Source: Methylopila sp. M107 (GTDB taxonomy: Bacteria; Pseudomonadota; Alphaproteobacteria; Rhizobiales; Methylopilaceae). Taken from it: DNA of 64,000 nucleotides. The translations under genes and the position numbers were made by a program. The DNA is taken from positions 2,088,176 to 2,152,175 of the forward strand of contig NZ_ARWB01000001.1 of the NCBI RefSeq assembly GCF_000384475.1, written 5' to 3'. The notes beneath the pieces are model-generated. The model saw only the letters and a list, made by a program, of their open reading frames with translations, ran no database searches and was not told the origin of the DNA. Positions 1-8,575 of this stretch are shown piece by piece. Numbering within the stretch: position 1 is the stretch's first letter; the number at the start of each line of letters is the position of its first letter.

Positions 1-509
1 CGGTGACGTCGGCGCAGCTCGACGCGCTGGCGTCTGGGCGGCTCGACATCGCGCTGGTGCGCCCGCCGGTGCGACGCGCGACATTCCGCTCAAAGATCGT
101 GATGCGCGAGCCGATGATGCTGGCGCTTGCGGACGGCCATCGCCTGACTGCGCGGGACGCTGTGGCCCTGAGCGAACTCGAGGGCGAGCCAGTGATCTCC
201 TATTCGCCGTTCGAGGCGCGCTACTTCCACGACCTCGTGCTCGGCCAGTTCGGCGCCGCGGGCGTTCAGCCCGCGATCACCCAGCATGTCAGCCAGATCC
301 ACTCGGTGCTGGCGCTGGTCCGGATCGGGCTCGGCCTCGCGCTGGTGCCCGAAGCCGCCCAGCAGCTCCGCTTCGAGGGCGTCGCCTACCGGCCGATCAC
401 GGGGCCGGGCGAAGGGGTGGCGCAGCTCTCGGCGGTGTGGCGGGAGGACGGCGAGAACCCCGCCGCCGAGCGCGCGCTGGAGGTGCTGCTGGAGCATGCG
501 CCGGCGTGA
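1..509 (+). CDS. LysR-family transcriptional regulator, C-terminal part (5' end outside window)
   Basis: The reading frame is open from the window edge to the stop at 507-509, so the N-terminal helix-turn-helix lies upstream. The visible ~168 residues match the end of a LysR effector-binding domain: 'RLDIALVRPP' near the start, then 'VRIGLGLALVPEAA' and a closing 'VWREDGENPAAERALEVL'. The last segment closely parallels that of the LysR protein at 2087-3016, so the two are probably paralogues. They flank a sugar-acid dehydratase on the opposite strand, which suggests regulation of aldarate catabolism. The effector is not known. Confidence 0.85.
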   Translation, partial: VTSAQLDALASGRLDIALVRPPVRRATFRSKIVMREPMMLALADGHRLTARDAVALSELEGEPVISYSPFEARYFHDLVLGQFGAAGVQPAITQHVSQIHSVLALVRIGLGLALVPEAAQQLRFEGVAYRPITGPGEGVAQLSAVWREDGENPAAERALEVLLEHAPA

Positions 510-530
510 GGCGCGGGTTTGTCGCCCACG

Positions 531-608
531 CCGTCATGCCCGGACTTGATCCGGGCATCCATCTCTTCGCGAATGTGATGGATCGCCGGGTCAAGCCCGG
601 CGATCACG
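531..608. repeat. Palindromic intergenic repeat, family A
   Basis: Two small hairpins back to back: a 'cccgga..tccggg' type stem near 539-555 and a perfect 10-bp stem at 581-605 (gatcgccggg, 5-nt loop, inverse copy). It fills the space between two convergent genes. Related copies recur through the window, usually closed by GTCAT at one end and ATGAC at the other. Confidence 0.7.
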
Positions 609-622
609 GCCGAGGTATTCCC

Positions 623-1822
623 TCACATCCGCTTTCCAGCCTCGTGCGTGTCCACGGTCCACGCCCGCGCCTGCTCGGAAATCGTGAAGCCAAGGCCAGG
701 CCGGTTCGGCACGATCATGCGGCCGTCCTTGATCTCCAGCGTCTCGTTGAACAGCGGCTCCAACCAGTCGAAGTGCTCCACCCACGGCTCGCGCGGGTAA
801 GCCGCGCAGAGGTGGAGGTGGATCTCCATCGCGAAATGCGGCGCCATCTTCAGTCCCTTGAAGTCCGCCATCGCGGTGATCTTCAGGAACTGGGTGATGC
901 CGCCGACGCGGCCGGCGTCCGGCTGGATGAAGTCGACAGAGTCGTTGCGGATCAGCTCGTAATGCTCGGCGACGGAGGTCAGCATCTCGCCGGTCGCGAT
1001 CGGGGTGTCGAGCGCGGCGGCGAGCTGGGCGTGGCCGGCGGCGTCATAGGCGTCGAGCGGCTCCTCGATCCAGAACAGGTTCATGGGCTCGAGCGCCCGG
1101 CCGACGCGCATCGCGGTCGGACGGTCCCACTGCTGGTTGGCGTCGACCGCCACGGGGAACGCGTCGCCCAGAAGCTTGCGGACGGCTTCGACGCGCTTGA
1201 GGTCGACCATCGGGTCGGGCTGGCCGACCTTGATCTTCACGCCGCCGATGCCGCGTTCTTTGAGCGCCGCGCAGCTTTCCAGCACCTCCTCGATCGGCGA
1301 CGACAGGAAGCCGCCGGAGGTGTTGTAAGCGAGCACGCTGTCGCGATGGGCGCCGAGCAGCTTTGCGAGCGGCAGGTCGGCGCGCTTGGCCTTGAGGTCC
1401 CAGAGCGCGATATCCATGGCGGCGATCGCCTGCGTCGCGAGCCCGGAGCGCCCGACCGAGGCGCCGGCCCAGCAGAGCTTTTCCCAGATGCGGGCGATGT
1501 CGTTCGGATCCTCGCCGATCAGCTCGCCCGAAATCTCCTTGGCGTGGGCGAACATGCCGGGGCCCCCGGCGCGCTTGGAATAGGAGAAGCCGTGGCCGAA
1601 ATGGCCGTTCGCGGTCTCGATCTCGCAGAACAGGATCGCGACTTCCGTCAGCGGCTTCTGCCGGCCGGTGAGCACCTTGGCGTCGCTGATCGGGCGCTTG
1701 AGCGGCAGGAAGGCGAGCGAGAGCTTGACCCAGGCGATCCGGTCGCTGGTCGCCTCGCCGACCGCGAGACCGCCCTGCAGGGCCATGGGCTGGATGGTGC
1801 GGGGGGCTTCGGTCGTGGACAT
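623..1822 (-). CDS. Enolase-superfamily sugar-acid dehydratase, L-talarate/galactarate dehydratase type
   Basis: A 399-residue mandelate racemase/muconate lactonizing enzyme family protein. Visible signatures are the KxK catalytic pair in 'GGVKIKVGQP' (the form seen in L-talarate/galactarate dehydratases), metal ligands in 'VAVDANQQW', 'FWIEEPLD' and 'IATGEML', and the general acid/base His in 'MAPHFAMEIHLHL' preceded by 'FIQPDAGRVGG'. The expected reaction is dehydration of galactarate or talarate to 5-keto-4-deoxyglucarate, the same intermediate made by the glucarate dehydratase at 3277. It is divergent from the LysR gene at 2087. The start at 1822 gives the usual family length. The exact substrate is inferred, not proven. 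Confidence 0.8.
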   Translation of the reverse strand: MSTTEAPRTIQPMALQGGLAVGEATSDRIAWVKLSLAFLPLKRPISDAKVLTGRQKPLTEVAILFCEIETANGHFGHGFSYSKRAGGPGMFAHAKEISGELIGEDPNDIARIWEKLCWAGASVGRSGLATQAIAAMDIALWDLKAKRADLPLAKLLGAHRDSVLAYNTSGGFLSSPIEEVLESCAALKERGIGGVKIKVGQPDPMVDLKRVEAVRKLLGDAFPVAVDANQQWDRPTAMRVGRALEPMNLFWIEEPLDAYDAAGHAQLAAALDTPIATGEMLTSVAEHYELIRNDSVDFIQPDAGRVGGITQFLKITAMADFKGLKMAPHFAMEIHLHLCAAYPREPWVEHFDWLEPLFNETLEIKDGRMIVPNRPGLGFTISEQARAWTVDTHEAGKRM

Positions 1823-1867
1823 GTGCGCTTCTCCCTATGGGCCCGCCGTCGCTTGGTTCGCACTCAG

Positions 1868-1968
1868 CCGTCATGCCCGCGCGGCAGCGCGGGTATCCAC
1901 GACTTGCTGGACCCCCGCGCTGCACGACCGAAGTCGTGGATACCCGGCTTCGCCGGGCATGACGGGCA
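1868..1968. repeat. Palindromic intergenic repeat, family A
   Basis: Closed by 'gtcatgcccg' on the left and 'cgggcatgac' on the right, with an inner pair 'atccacgactt'/'aagtcgtggat'. It lies in the divergent intergenic region between the dehydratase and the LysR regulator, so it separates the regulator from the dehydratase promoter. Confidence 0.75.
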
Positions 1969-2086
1969 TCGCAGTTGAACCGGTGAGCGAGAGGACCTTC
2001 CTTGTTGTGACGCCCTTCTGATGCCACTCGCATTGGTGCGCGTCCAAGGCTATGTTCGTATTTCTTTTATACTAGAAGCGCATCAA

Positions 2087-3016
2087 TTGTTCGAACTCGC
2101 CCAGCTCCGCGCCTTCGTCGTCGTCGCGACCGAACTCAACTTCGGCCGCGCCGCGCGGCGGCTGAACATCACCCAGCCGCCGCTCTCCCGGCAGATCCAG
2201 GCGCTGGAGCGCGAACTCGACGTCAAGCTGTTCACGCGCACCACGCGCCAAGTTGCGCTCACCCCCGGCGGCCACGCTTTTCTCGCCGAGGCGCAGGCGA
2301 TCCTTCGGCGCAGCGAGGCGGCGGCCGTTGTCGCGCGGCGGGCCGCGCAGGAGACGACCGGCGCGCTGTCGGTCGGCTTCGTCGGCGCGACGACCTACGG
2401 TTTCCTGCCGCGCCTCGCGGCGCTCGCCCGCGCCGAGCAGCCGGGCCTCGCTTTGTCGCTGATCGAGATGGACTCGGCCGCGCAAGTTCAGGCGATCGAG
2501 CTCGGGCGGCTCGACGTCGGGCTTGTGCGCCCCGTGCCTGAGATCGCGCGGCTGCGCTCGGCTCTGGTCGAGCGCGAGCGGCTGGCGCTCGCGATGCCCG
2601 CCTCGCACCCCCTCGCCGGCCGACGCCGCCCCGATCCGCAGCTGCTCGACGGGGCGCCGATGATCCTCTACTCGGCGGAAGCGCGGCACCTCCATTCGGT
2701 GATCGAGCCGGCGCTCGCCTCGCGCTCGGTCCGGCCCGTCGCGGTCCAGCGGCTGATGCACGCGCAGGCGATCCTGTCGCTGGTGAGCGCGGGCCTCGGC
2801 CTCGCTTTGGTGCCGGAAAGCGCGAAAAACGCCTGCTTCGACGAGGTGACGTTCCGCCCGATCGACCTCGGCGAGGCGCGGGCGGAGCTGCACGTGGTGT
2901 GGAGCGAGGACAATCCGAACCCGGCGCTGGCGGGGTTTCGGGAGCTCGCGGAGCGGGTCGGGCGGCGAGAGGAACGCGACGCCTCTGTCCCCCTCCCCCT
3001 TGCGGGGAGGGGCTAG
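2087..3016 (+). CDS. LysR-family transcriptional regulator
   Basis: A full-length LysR regulator, 309 residues from a TTG at 2087. The N-terminal winged helix is clear: 'LRAFVVVATELNFGRAARRL' then 'TQPPLSRQIQALE'. The effector domain follows ('VGFVGATTYGFLPRL', 'GLGLALVPESAK'). The TTG start is preferred because 2041-2080 is AT-rich and non-coding in character, 'agaag' sits just upstream, and LysR proteins begin only a few residues before this motif. An in-frame ATG at 2021 would add 22 unlikely residues. The stop codon lies inside a family B repeat, so the last ~8 codons are repeat-derived. Probable regulator of the flanking aldarate genes (inference from position). Confidence 0.85.
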   Translation: MFELAQLRAFVVVATELNFGRAARRLNITQPPLSRQIQALERELDVKLFTRTTRQVALTPGGHAFLAEAQAILRRSEAAAVVARRAAQETTGALSVGFVGATTYGFLPRLAALARAEQPGLALSLIEMDSAAQVQAIELGRLDVGLVRPVPEIARLRSALVERERLALAMPASHPLAGRRRPDPQLLDGAPMILYSAEARHLHSVIEPALASRSVRPVAVQRLMHAQAILSLVSAGLGLALVPESAKNACFDEVTFRPIDLGEARAELHVVWSEDNPNPALAGFRELAERVGRREERDASVPLPLAGRG

Positions 3017-3139
3017 GGGGGGGGGTGGCGCCGGAAGAGGCGCCGACGCCGAAGCTGCCCGAACCGCTCGACGTCGAACGTTTCAGCTTTATTCTGAACC
3101 ACCCCCACCCCTAGCCCCTCCCCGCAAGGGGGAGGGGAA
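2988..3139. repeat. Long palindromic element, family B (divergent copy)
   Basis: Outer arms 'ccctcccccttgcgggg' and its inverse at the right end enclose ~100 bp. The left arm supplies the TAG stop (3014-3016) of the LysR gene. Unlike the other long copies, the interior is not obviously related to theirs and has its own 'ggcgcc' palindromes. Confidence 0.75.
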
Positions 3140-3276
3140 GGCGCGAACCTCATCGCTCACTTCGATACTCATTTTGGATCAAACCATCCAGCGTTTGGCT
3201 TGGACCGGCATCGTCGCCGCCCGTAACACTTCTCCTCGAAGCCAGCCCTCGAGAGCAGGCAGCAGGGAGGTCCGAG

Positions 3277-4626
3277 ATGTCCGAGCAAGCCGCGACGCGC
3301 GTTTCCGGCGCGCCTGTCGTCACCGAGATGCGGGTCGTCCCGGTCGCCGGCCACGACAGCATGCTGATGAACCTCAGCGGCGCGCACGGCCCTTATTTCA
3401 CCCGCAACCTGCTGGTTCTCACCGACAGCGCCGGCAATACCGGCCTCGGCGAAGTCCCCGGCGGCGAAGGCATCCGCAAGACTCTTGGAGACGCCCGCGA
3501 GCTGATCGTCGGCAAAGCCGTCGGCGACTGGAACGCCGTCCTCAACGCCATGCGCAAGGCTTTCGCGGATCGCGACTCCGGCGGCCGCGGCCTGCAGACC
3601 TTTGATCTGCGCATCACCATCCACGCCGTCACCGCCGTCGAAAGCGCCTTCCTCGACCTGCTCGGCCAGCACCTCGACGTGCCCGTCGCGGCCCTGCTCG
3701 GCGAGGGCCAGCAGCGCGAGGCGGTCGAGATGCTCGGCTACCTGTTCTATGTCGGCCCGGCGCACAGGACGTCCCTGCCCTACCGCAAGCCGACCGCGAA
3801 GGACGGCTGGCTGAGGCTCCGCGACGAAGAGGCGATGACGCCCGAGACCGTCGCCCGGCTCGCGGAAGCGTCCTACGAGCGCTACGGCTTTAGGGACTTC
3901 AAGCTGAAGGGCGGCGCGCTCAGCGCCGACGAAGAGGCCGCCGCCGTCACCGCGATCAAGCAGCGTTTTCCGGACGCCCGCGTCACGCTCGACCCGAACG
4001 GCGCCTGGTCGCTCGACGAGGCGATCCGCGTCTGCTCCGGGCTTCGCGACGTGCTGGCCTACGCCGAGGACCCCTGCGGCGCGGAACAGGGCTTTTCGGG
4101 CCGCGAGATCATGGCGGAGTTCCGCCGCGCCACCGGCCTGCCGACCGCGACCAACATGATCGCGACCGACTGGCGCCAGATGCGCCACGCGATCCAGCTC
4201 GGCTCGGTCGACATTCCGCTGGCCGATCCGCATTTCTGGACGATGGCCGGCGCGGTCCGCGTCGCGCAGCTCTGCCGCGACCACGACCTGACCTGGGGCT
4301 CCCACTCCAACAACCATTTCGACGTGTCGCTCGCCATGTTCACGCACGCGGCGGCGGCGGCCCCCGGCAAGGTGACGGCGATCGACACGCACTGGATCTG
4401 GCAGGACGGCGAGCGCCTGACGAAGGAGCCGCTGAAGATCGAGGGCGGGCTGGTGAAGGTGCCGGAGCGTCCGGGCCTCGGGATCGAAATCGACTGGACG
4501 GAAGTCGAGAAGGCGCACGCGCTCTACAAGGACCACGCCTTGGGCGCCCGCGACGACGCCGCCGCCATGCAGTTCCTCATCCCGGACTGGAAATTCGACA
4601 ACAAGCGCCCCGCGATGGTGCGCTAG
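3277..4626 (+). CDS. gudD: D-glucarate dehydratase
   Basis: A 449-residue enolase-superfamily protein of the usual glucarate dehydratase length. It converts D-glucarate (and L-idarate) to 5-keto-4-deoxy-D-glucarate. Family landmarks are visible: the early glycine-rich loop '[11 protein letters not shown]', catalytic Lys in 'FKLKGG', metal ligands in 'TLDPNGAW', 'YAEDPCG' and 'TNMIATDW', then 'DPHFWTMAG' and the catalytic His in '[10 protein letters not shown]'. The start at 3277 follows a purine-rich 'cagcagggagg' stretch. It begins the plus-strand series gudD-garL-garR, whose genes are separated by short repeat-containing gaps. No aldarate permease is seen nearby. Confidence 0.93.
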   Translation: MSEQAATRVSGAPVVTEMRVVPVAGHDSMLMNLSGAHGPYFTRNLLVLTDSAGNTGLGEVPGGEGIRKTLGDARELIVGKAVGDWNAVLNAMRKAFADRDSGGRGLQTFDLRITIHAVTAVESAFLDLLGQHLDVPVAALLGEGQQREAVEMLGYLFYVGPAHRTSLPYRKPTAKDGWLRLRDEEAMTPETVARLAEASYERYGFRDFKLKGGALSADEEAAAVTAIKQRFPDARVTLDPNGAWSLDEAIRVCSGLRDVLAYAEDPCGAEQGFSGREIMAEFRRATGLPTATNMIATDWRQMRHAIQLGSVDIPLADPHFWTMAGAVRVAQLCRDHDLTWGSHSNNHFDVSLAMFTHAAAAAPGKVTAIDTHWIWQDGERLTKEPLKIEGGLVKVPERPGLGIEIDWTEVEKAHALYKDHALGARDDAAAMQFLIPDWKFDNKRPAMVR

Positions 4627-4657
4627 GGCGCGGAAGACGACCGAAGAAACACGACGC

Positions 4658-4757
4658 GTCGTCCCGGCTGACGTGCCGGGACCCATAACCGCCGCGCATC
4701 GAAAGTTTTCGAAGCCGGCGCGGAAATGGACCCCGGGACTTCGCCCGGGGTGACGGC
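4658..4757. repeat. Palindromic intergenic repeat, family A
   Basis: Contains 'gtcccggctgacgtgccgggac' type and 'ccccgggacttcgcccgggg' hairpins in the gap between gudD and the aldolase. It could lower read-through or stabilise mRNA segments between the two genes, but it has no U-tract. Confidence 0.6.
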
Positions 4758-4794
4758 GGAGGAAGCCGAAATCAACCAAGAAGGGCGAAGCGCC

Positions 4795-5562
4795 ATGGAC
4801 CTCCCCCAAAACACGTTCAAGGCCGCGATCCGCGAGGGCCGGCAGCAGATCGGGCTCTGGTCGAGCCTCGCGAGCACGATCTCGACCGAGGTGATCGCGG
4901 GCTCCGGCTTCGACTGGATCCTGCTCGACATGGAGCATTCGCCGAACGACCTCGGCGACATCTATGTGCAGCTGCAAGCCATCATGGAGAGTCCGACCCA
5001 GGCGGTGGTGCGGGTGCCGAGCGACGACCCGGTGACCATCAAGCGCATCCTCGACGCCGGCGCCCAGTCGCTGATGATCCCGAACATCGAGGACGCCGAA
5101 CAGGCGGCTCGCGCCGTCGCCGCGACCCGGTACGCGCCTCGCGGCATCAGAGGCTTCAGCCAGGCCCCGCGCGCCGCCCGCTTCGGCCGCATCCCGAACT
5201 ACCACGCGACTTGCGAGGAGCAGATCTTCGTCATCCTGCAGATCGAGTCCCAGAAGGCGCTCGACAACATCGAGGCGATCGCGGCGGTCGAGGGCGTCGA
5301 CAGCCTGTTCGTCGGCCCCGGGGACCTGTCGACCAGCCTCGGCTATATCGGCCGGCAGGGCCACGCGGACGTGGTGACGACCATCGAGGCGACGCTGAAG
5401 CGCATCGTCGCGACGGGGGCGGCCGCCGGCATCCTCACCGGCGACGAAGCGCTGGCGCGACGCTACATGGCGGCGGGGTCGATCTACACGGCCGTCGGCT
5501 CGGACATGAGCGTGCTGGCGCGGACCACCGAAGCGCTGGCGGCGAAGTTCAAAAACGCCTGA
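4795..5562 (+). CDS. garL: 5-keto-4-deoxy-D-glucarate aldolase (HpcH/HpaI family)
   Basis: A 255-residue HpcH/HpaI-family class II aldolase. It should cleave 5-keto-4-deoxyglucarate, the product of both dehydratases in this locus, to pyruvate and tartronate semialdehyde. Motifs: 'GLWSSLAS', 'DWILLDMEHSPND' (catalytic and metal region), 'GAQSLMIPNIE', 'RGIRGFSQAPRAARFG', and 'VFVILQIES'-like 'IFVILQIES' followed by 'VDSLFVGPGDLS'. The ATG at 4795 is preceded by 'aagaagggcgaag' and matches family length; an upstream in-frame ATG at 4726 would start inside a repeat. The operon position between gudD and garR fits the pathway exactly. Confidence 0.9.
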   Translation: MDLPQNTFKAAIREGRQQIGLWSSLASTISTEVIAGSGFDWILLDMEHSPNDLGDIYVQLQAIMESPTQAVVRVPSDDPVTIKRILDAGAQSLMIPNIEDAEQAARAVAATRYAPRGIRGFSQAPRAARFGRIPNYHATCEEQIFVILQIESQKALDNIEAIAAVEGVDSLFVGPGDLSTSLGYIGRQGHADVVTTIEATLKRIVATGAAAGILTGDEALARRYMAAGSIYTAVGSDMSVLARTTEALAAKFKNA

Positions 5563-5583
5563 GGCCGATAGGAGGCGCGCCCG

Positions 5584-5614
5584 TGTCCCCCTCCCCCTTG
5601 CGGGGAGGGGGACA
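5584..5614. repeat. Solo half of a family B palindrome
   Basis: A perfect 13-bp inverted repeat (tgtccccctcccc, 5-nt spacer, inverse copy). It equals the terminal arm of the long family B elements but without the second arm, so it may be a remnant or a minimal unit. It sits between garL and garR. Confidence 0.75.
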
Positions 5615-5658
5615 GGTAACCGTCCATTTCCACTCCACTCATCCAAGGGAGCCATTTC

Positions 5659-6540
5659 ATGAACGTCGGTTTCATTGGCCTCGGCATCATGGGCAAGCCC
5701 ATGGCGGGGCATCTCATCGCGGGCGGCCACACGCTGTTCCTCAAAGGCGGCCGAAAGGGCGCGCCGGCCGACCTCATCTCCGCCGGCGGAACGGAATGCG
5801 CCAGCGCGGCGGAAGTCGCGCAGAAGGCCGACGTCGTCATCATCATGGTGCCGGACACGCCGGACGTCGACGCCGTGCTGTTCGGCGAAGGCGGCGTCGC
5901 GGAAGGGATTTCCGCAGGCAAGATCGTCGTCGACATGAGCTCGATCTCGCCGATCGAGACCAAGGTGTTCGCCGAAAAGATCGCAGCGCTCGGCGCTTCT
6001 TACCTCGACGCGCCGGTCTCCGGCGGCGAAGTCGGGGCCAAAAACGCGGGCCTCTCCATCATGGTCGGCGGCGACGAGGCGTCGTTCGAGAAGGTGAAGC
6101 CGCTGTTCGAGCTGATGGGCAAGACCATCACGCTGGTCGGCCCCGCGGGCTCCGGACAGGTCGCGAAGGTCGCGAACCAGATCATCGTCGCGCTCAACAT
6201 CGAGGCGGTGGCCGAGGCGCTGGTGTTCGCGGCGAAAGCGGGCGCCGACCCGGCCAAGGTGCGGCAGGCGATCACCGGCGGGCTCGCGACCTCGCGCATT
6301 CTGGAGCTTCACGGCGAGCGCATGATCAAGCGCACCTTCGACCCGGGGTTCAGGATCGAGCTCCACCAGAAGGACTTGAACCTTGCTTTGCAGGGCGCCA
6401 AGGCGCTCGGCGTCGCCCTGCCCTCGACCGCGGTCGCCCAGCAGCTGTTTTCGGTGTGCGTCGCGAACGGCGGCGCGGGCTGGGACCATTCCGCCATGGT
6501 CCGGGCGCTCGAGATCATGGCGGCGAAGGAAGTGGGGTAA
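5659..6540 (+). CDS. garR: 2-hydroxy-3-oxopropionate (tartronate semialdehyde) reductase
   Basis: A 293-residue beta-hydroxyacid dehydrogenase that reduces tartronate semialdehyde to D-glycerate with NAD(P)H. The N-terminal Rossmann motif is 'VGFIGLGIMGKPMAGHL'. The substrate-binding signature 'YLDAPVSGGEVGAKNAGLSIMVGG' region spans about residues 115-138, and the catalytic Lys lies in 'GSGQVAKVANQI'. Length and start (preceded by 'aagggagcc') are typical. It completes the aldarate route begun by the dehydratases and aldolase upstream. Glycerate kinase, the next step, is not in the window. Confidence 0.92.
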   Translation: MNVGFIGLGIMGKPMAGHLIAGGHTLFLKGGRKGAPADLISAGGTECASAAEVAQKADVVIIMVPDTPDVDAVLFGEGGVAEGISAGKIVVDMSSISPIETKVFAEKIAALGASYLDAPVSGGEVGAKNAGLSIMVGGDEASFEKVKPLFELMGKTITLVGPAGSGQVAKVANQIIVALNIEAVAEALVFAAKAGADPAKVRQAITGGLATSRILELHGERMIKRTFDPGFRIELHQKDLNLALQGAKALGVALPSTAVAQQLFSVCVANGGAGWDHSAMVRALEIMAAKEVG

Positions 6541-6601
6541 GCGCCTGTCCCCCTCCCCCTTGTGGGGATCGTCGATGCGCCTACGGAGGCGACGCTTCTT
6601 G

Positions 6602-6760
6602 ATCCTCCTCCGTGCGCAGCACGGGGGAGGGGGACCGCCGAAGGCGGTGGAGGGGGCGGGCGTAGGGCGCCTGCATCTCGGTGAGAGCCTCATCCTGAAA
6701 CGTCGCCCCCTCCACCATGCTTCGCATGGTCCCCCTCCCCCGCTTCGCGGAGGAGGAACC
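6602..6760. repeat. Long palindromic element, family C
   Basis: About 160 bp with paired segments: 'ggtggagggggcgg' on the left against 'cgccccctccacc' on the right, and outer 'atcctcctcc' against 'ggaggagg'. Inner hairpins such as 'accatgcttcgcatggt' are present. It occupies most of the 369-bp gene-free stretch 6541-6909 between garR and ilvA. Nothing else was recognised there apart from a partial family B arm at 6546-6568. Confidence 0.7.
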
Positions 6761-6909
6761 AAGGCGCCTGCTATGCAACGATTCGCCTTGTGGAGAAGGG
6801 AACGGAAACGTCGCGCCATGCTCAACAGCCTGGGCATGACGCGGGCCGAAACTTCTGATCAAAGTCGCCTCCGCCGCCCTCCCCCGGCGGGCCACGGAGA
6901 TCCGCCCCC

Positions 6910-8424
6910 ATGGACTACGTCCGCGAGATCCTCGACGCGCGCGTCTATGACGTCGCGTCATGGACGCCGACCGACCGGATGGTCCGTCTCTCTCAGCGTC
7001 TCCATCGCGAGGTGCTCTTGAAGCGCGAGGACCTGCAGCCGGTCTTCTCGTTCAAGATCCGCGGCGCCTACAACAAGATCTCGCGGCTGTCCGAGGCGGA
7101 GCGCGCCGCCGGCGTCGTCTGCGCCTCGGCCGGCAACCATGCGCAAGGGGTGGCGCTGTCGGCGACGAGGCTCGGCATCAAGGCCACCATCGTGATGCCG
7201 GTGACGACCCCCGCGATCAAGGTCGACGCCGTACGCCATTTCGGCGGCGAGGTCGTGCTGAGCGGCGACACGTTCGACGACGCCTACGCCTATGCGCGCA
7301 AGCTGGGCGACGAGCAGGGGCTGACCTTCATCCACCCTTACGACGACCCCGACGTGATCGCCGGCCAGGGCACCATCGCGGTCGAGATCCTGCAGCAGCA
7401 TGCCGGCGCCATCGATGCGATCTTCGTGCCGATCGGCGGGGGGGGACTGGCGGCCGGCATCGCGTCCTACGTCAAGTTTCTGCGGCCGGACGTGAAAGTG
7501 ATCGGCGTCGAGCCCGCCGACGCGGCCTCCATGAAGGCGGCGATCGAGGCCGGGACGCGGGTGACGCTCGACCGCGTCGGCCTGTTCGCCGACGGCGTCG
7601 CGGTCCGGCAGGCGGGCGAGGAGACGTTTCGGGTCTGCCGCGCGCTGCTCGACGAGGTGATCACCGCCGACACCGACGAAATCTGCGCCGCCGTGAAGGA
7701 CATCTTCGAGGACACCCGCGTGCTGGCCGAGCCCGCCGGGGCGCTCTCGCTCGCGGGGCTGAAATCCTACGCCGCGCGGAACGGCGGGGGCGACGGCGCG
7801 CTGGTCGCGATCAACTCCGGCGCCAACATGAACTTCGACCGGCTCCGCCACGTCGCCGAACGCGCGGAGCTTGGCGAGGCGCGCGAGGTGGTGCTCGCGG
7901 TGACGATTCCCGAGGAGCGCGGCAGCTATCGCCGCTTCATCGAGCTGATCGGCGGCCGCACCATCACCGAGTTCAACTACCGCGCCGCGAACGGGCCGGA
8001 CGCCCATGTCTTCGTCGGGCTGAAGTTCGCCGACGCCCGCCGCGAGAAGCCGGAGCTGATCGCGGAGCTCGAGCGCCAAGGCTACCGCGTGCTCGACATC
8101 AGCGCGAACGAGACGGCCAAGATCCACATCCGCTACATGGTGGGCGGGCGGATGCCGGGCCTCACCGACGAGGTGGTGCTGCGCTGCGAGTTTCCCGAAC
8201 GCCCCGGCGCGCTCGCGAAGTTTCTCGACGCGGTGGGGACGGACTGGAGCATCACGCTGTTCCACTACCGCAACCACGGCGCGGATTACGGCCGCGTGCT
8301 GGTGGGGCTGAAGGTACCGCAGGGCGACCGCGAGCGATTCCGCGAAAGACTGGCGGCGCTCGGCTATCCTTACGAGGACGAGACCGAGAACCCGGCCTAT
8401 GAGCTGTTTTTGAGGGGCGGTTGA
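6910..8424 (+). CDS. ilvA: Threonine ammonia-lyase, biosynthetic
   Basis: 504 residues, the length of the long allosteric IlvA type. It deaminates threonine to 2-oxobutyrate, the first step of isoleucine synthesis. The N-terminal PLP fold shows the Schiff-base Lys in 'VFSFKIRGAYNKI' (around residue 50), 'ASAGNHAQGVAL', and the phosphate-binding loop 'PIGGGGLAAG'. The C-terminal third holds two ACT-like regulatory repeats ('ERGSYRRFIELIGGRTITEFNY', and 'FPERPGALAKFLDAVG'), which bind isoleucine/valine in the family. It stands alone between repeat-filled gaps, with no leader peptide or attenuator recognised. Confidence 0.95.
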   Translation: MDYVREILDARVYDVASWTPTDRMVRLSQRLHREVLLKREDLQPVFSFKIRGAYNKISRLSEAERAAGVVCASAGNHAQGVALSATRLGIKATIVMPVTTPAIKVDAVRHFGGEVVLSGDTFDDAYAYARKLGDEQGLTFIHPYDDPDVIAGQGTIAVEILQQHAGAIDAIFVPIGGGGLAAGIASYVKFLRPDVKVIGVEPADAASMKAAIEAGTRVTLDRVGLFADGVAVRQAGEETFRVCRALLDEVITADTDEICAAVKDIFEDTRVLAEPAGALSLAGLKSYAARNGGGDGALVAINSGANMNFDRLRHVAERAELGEAREVVLAVTIPEERGSYRRFIELIGGRTITEFNYRAANGPDAHVFVGLKFADARREKPELIAELERQGYRVLDISANETAKIHIRYMVGGRMPGLTDEVVLRCEFPERPGALAKFLDAVGTDWSITLFHYRNHGADYGRVLVGLKVPQGDRERFRERLAALGYPYEDETENPAYELFLRGG

Positions 8425-8427
8425 CCC

Positions 8428-8543
8428 ACGTCATTCCGGTTGGAGCGAAGCGGAAGGCAGGAATCCAGAACCGCGAAGTCCACAGATTGAAAATGCGACG
8501 GTTGCGTTTCTGGATCCCGGCCCTGTCGGCCTGGATGACGCCG
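8428..8543. repeat. Palindromic intergenic repeat, family A
   Basis: Begins 'cgtcattccgg' and ends 'ggatgacg', with an inner pair 'aatccagaa' and 'ttctggatc'. It fills the gap between ilvA and the EamA transporter. Confidence 0.6.
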
Positions 8544-8575
8544 ATCGCGACCTGACGAAACGGCGTACGCATCGC

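Noticed and set aside
2021-2086. ATG 2021 as the start of the LysR regulator
   Set aside because: The extra 22 residues come from an AT-rich promoter-like segment and would be atypical for LysR proteins, whose DNA-binding helix begins a few residues after the start.
3169-6837. A 1222-codon open frame on the minus strand
   Set aside because: It is antisense to gudD, garL and garR, all of which have clear family motifs. Long antisense frames are expected in very GC-rich DNA; the translation is Arg/His-rich without domains.
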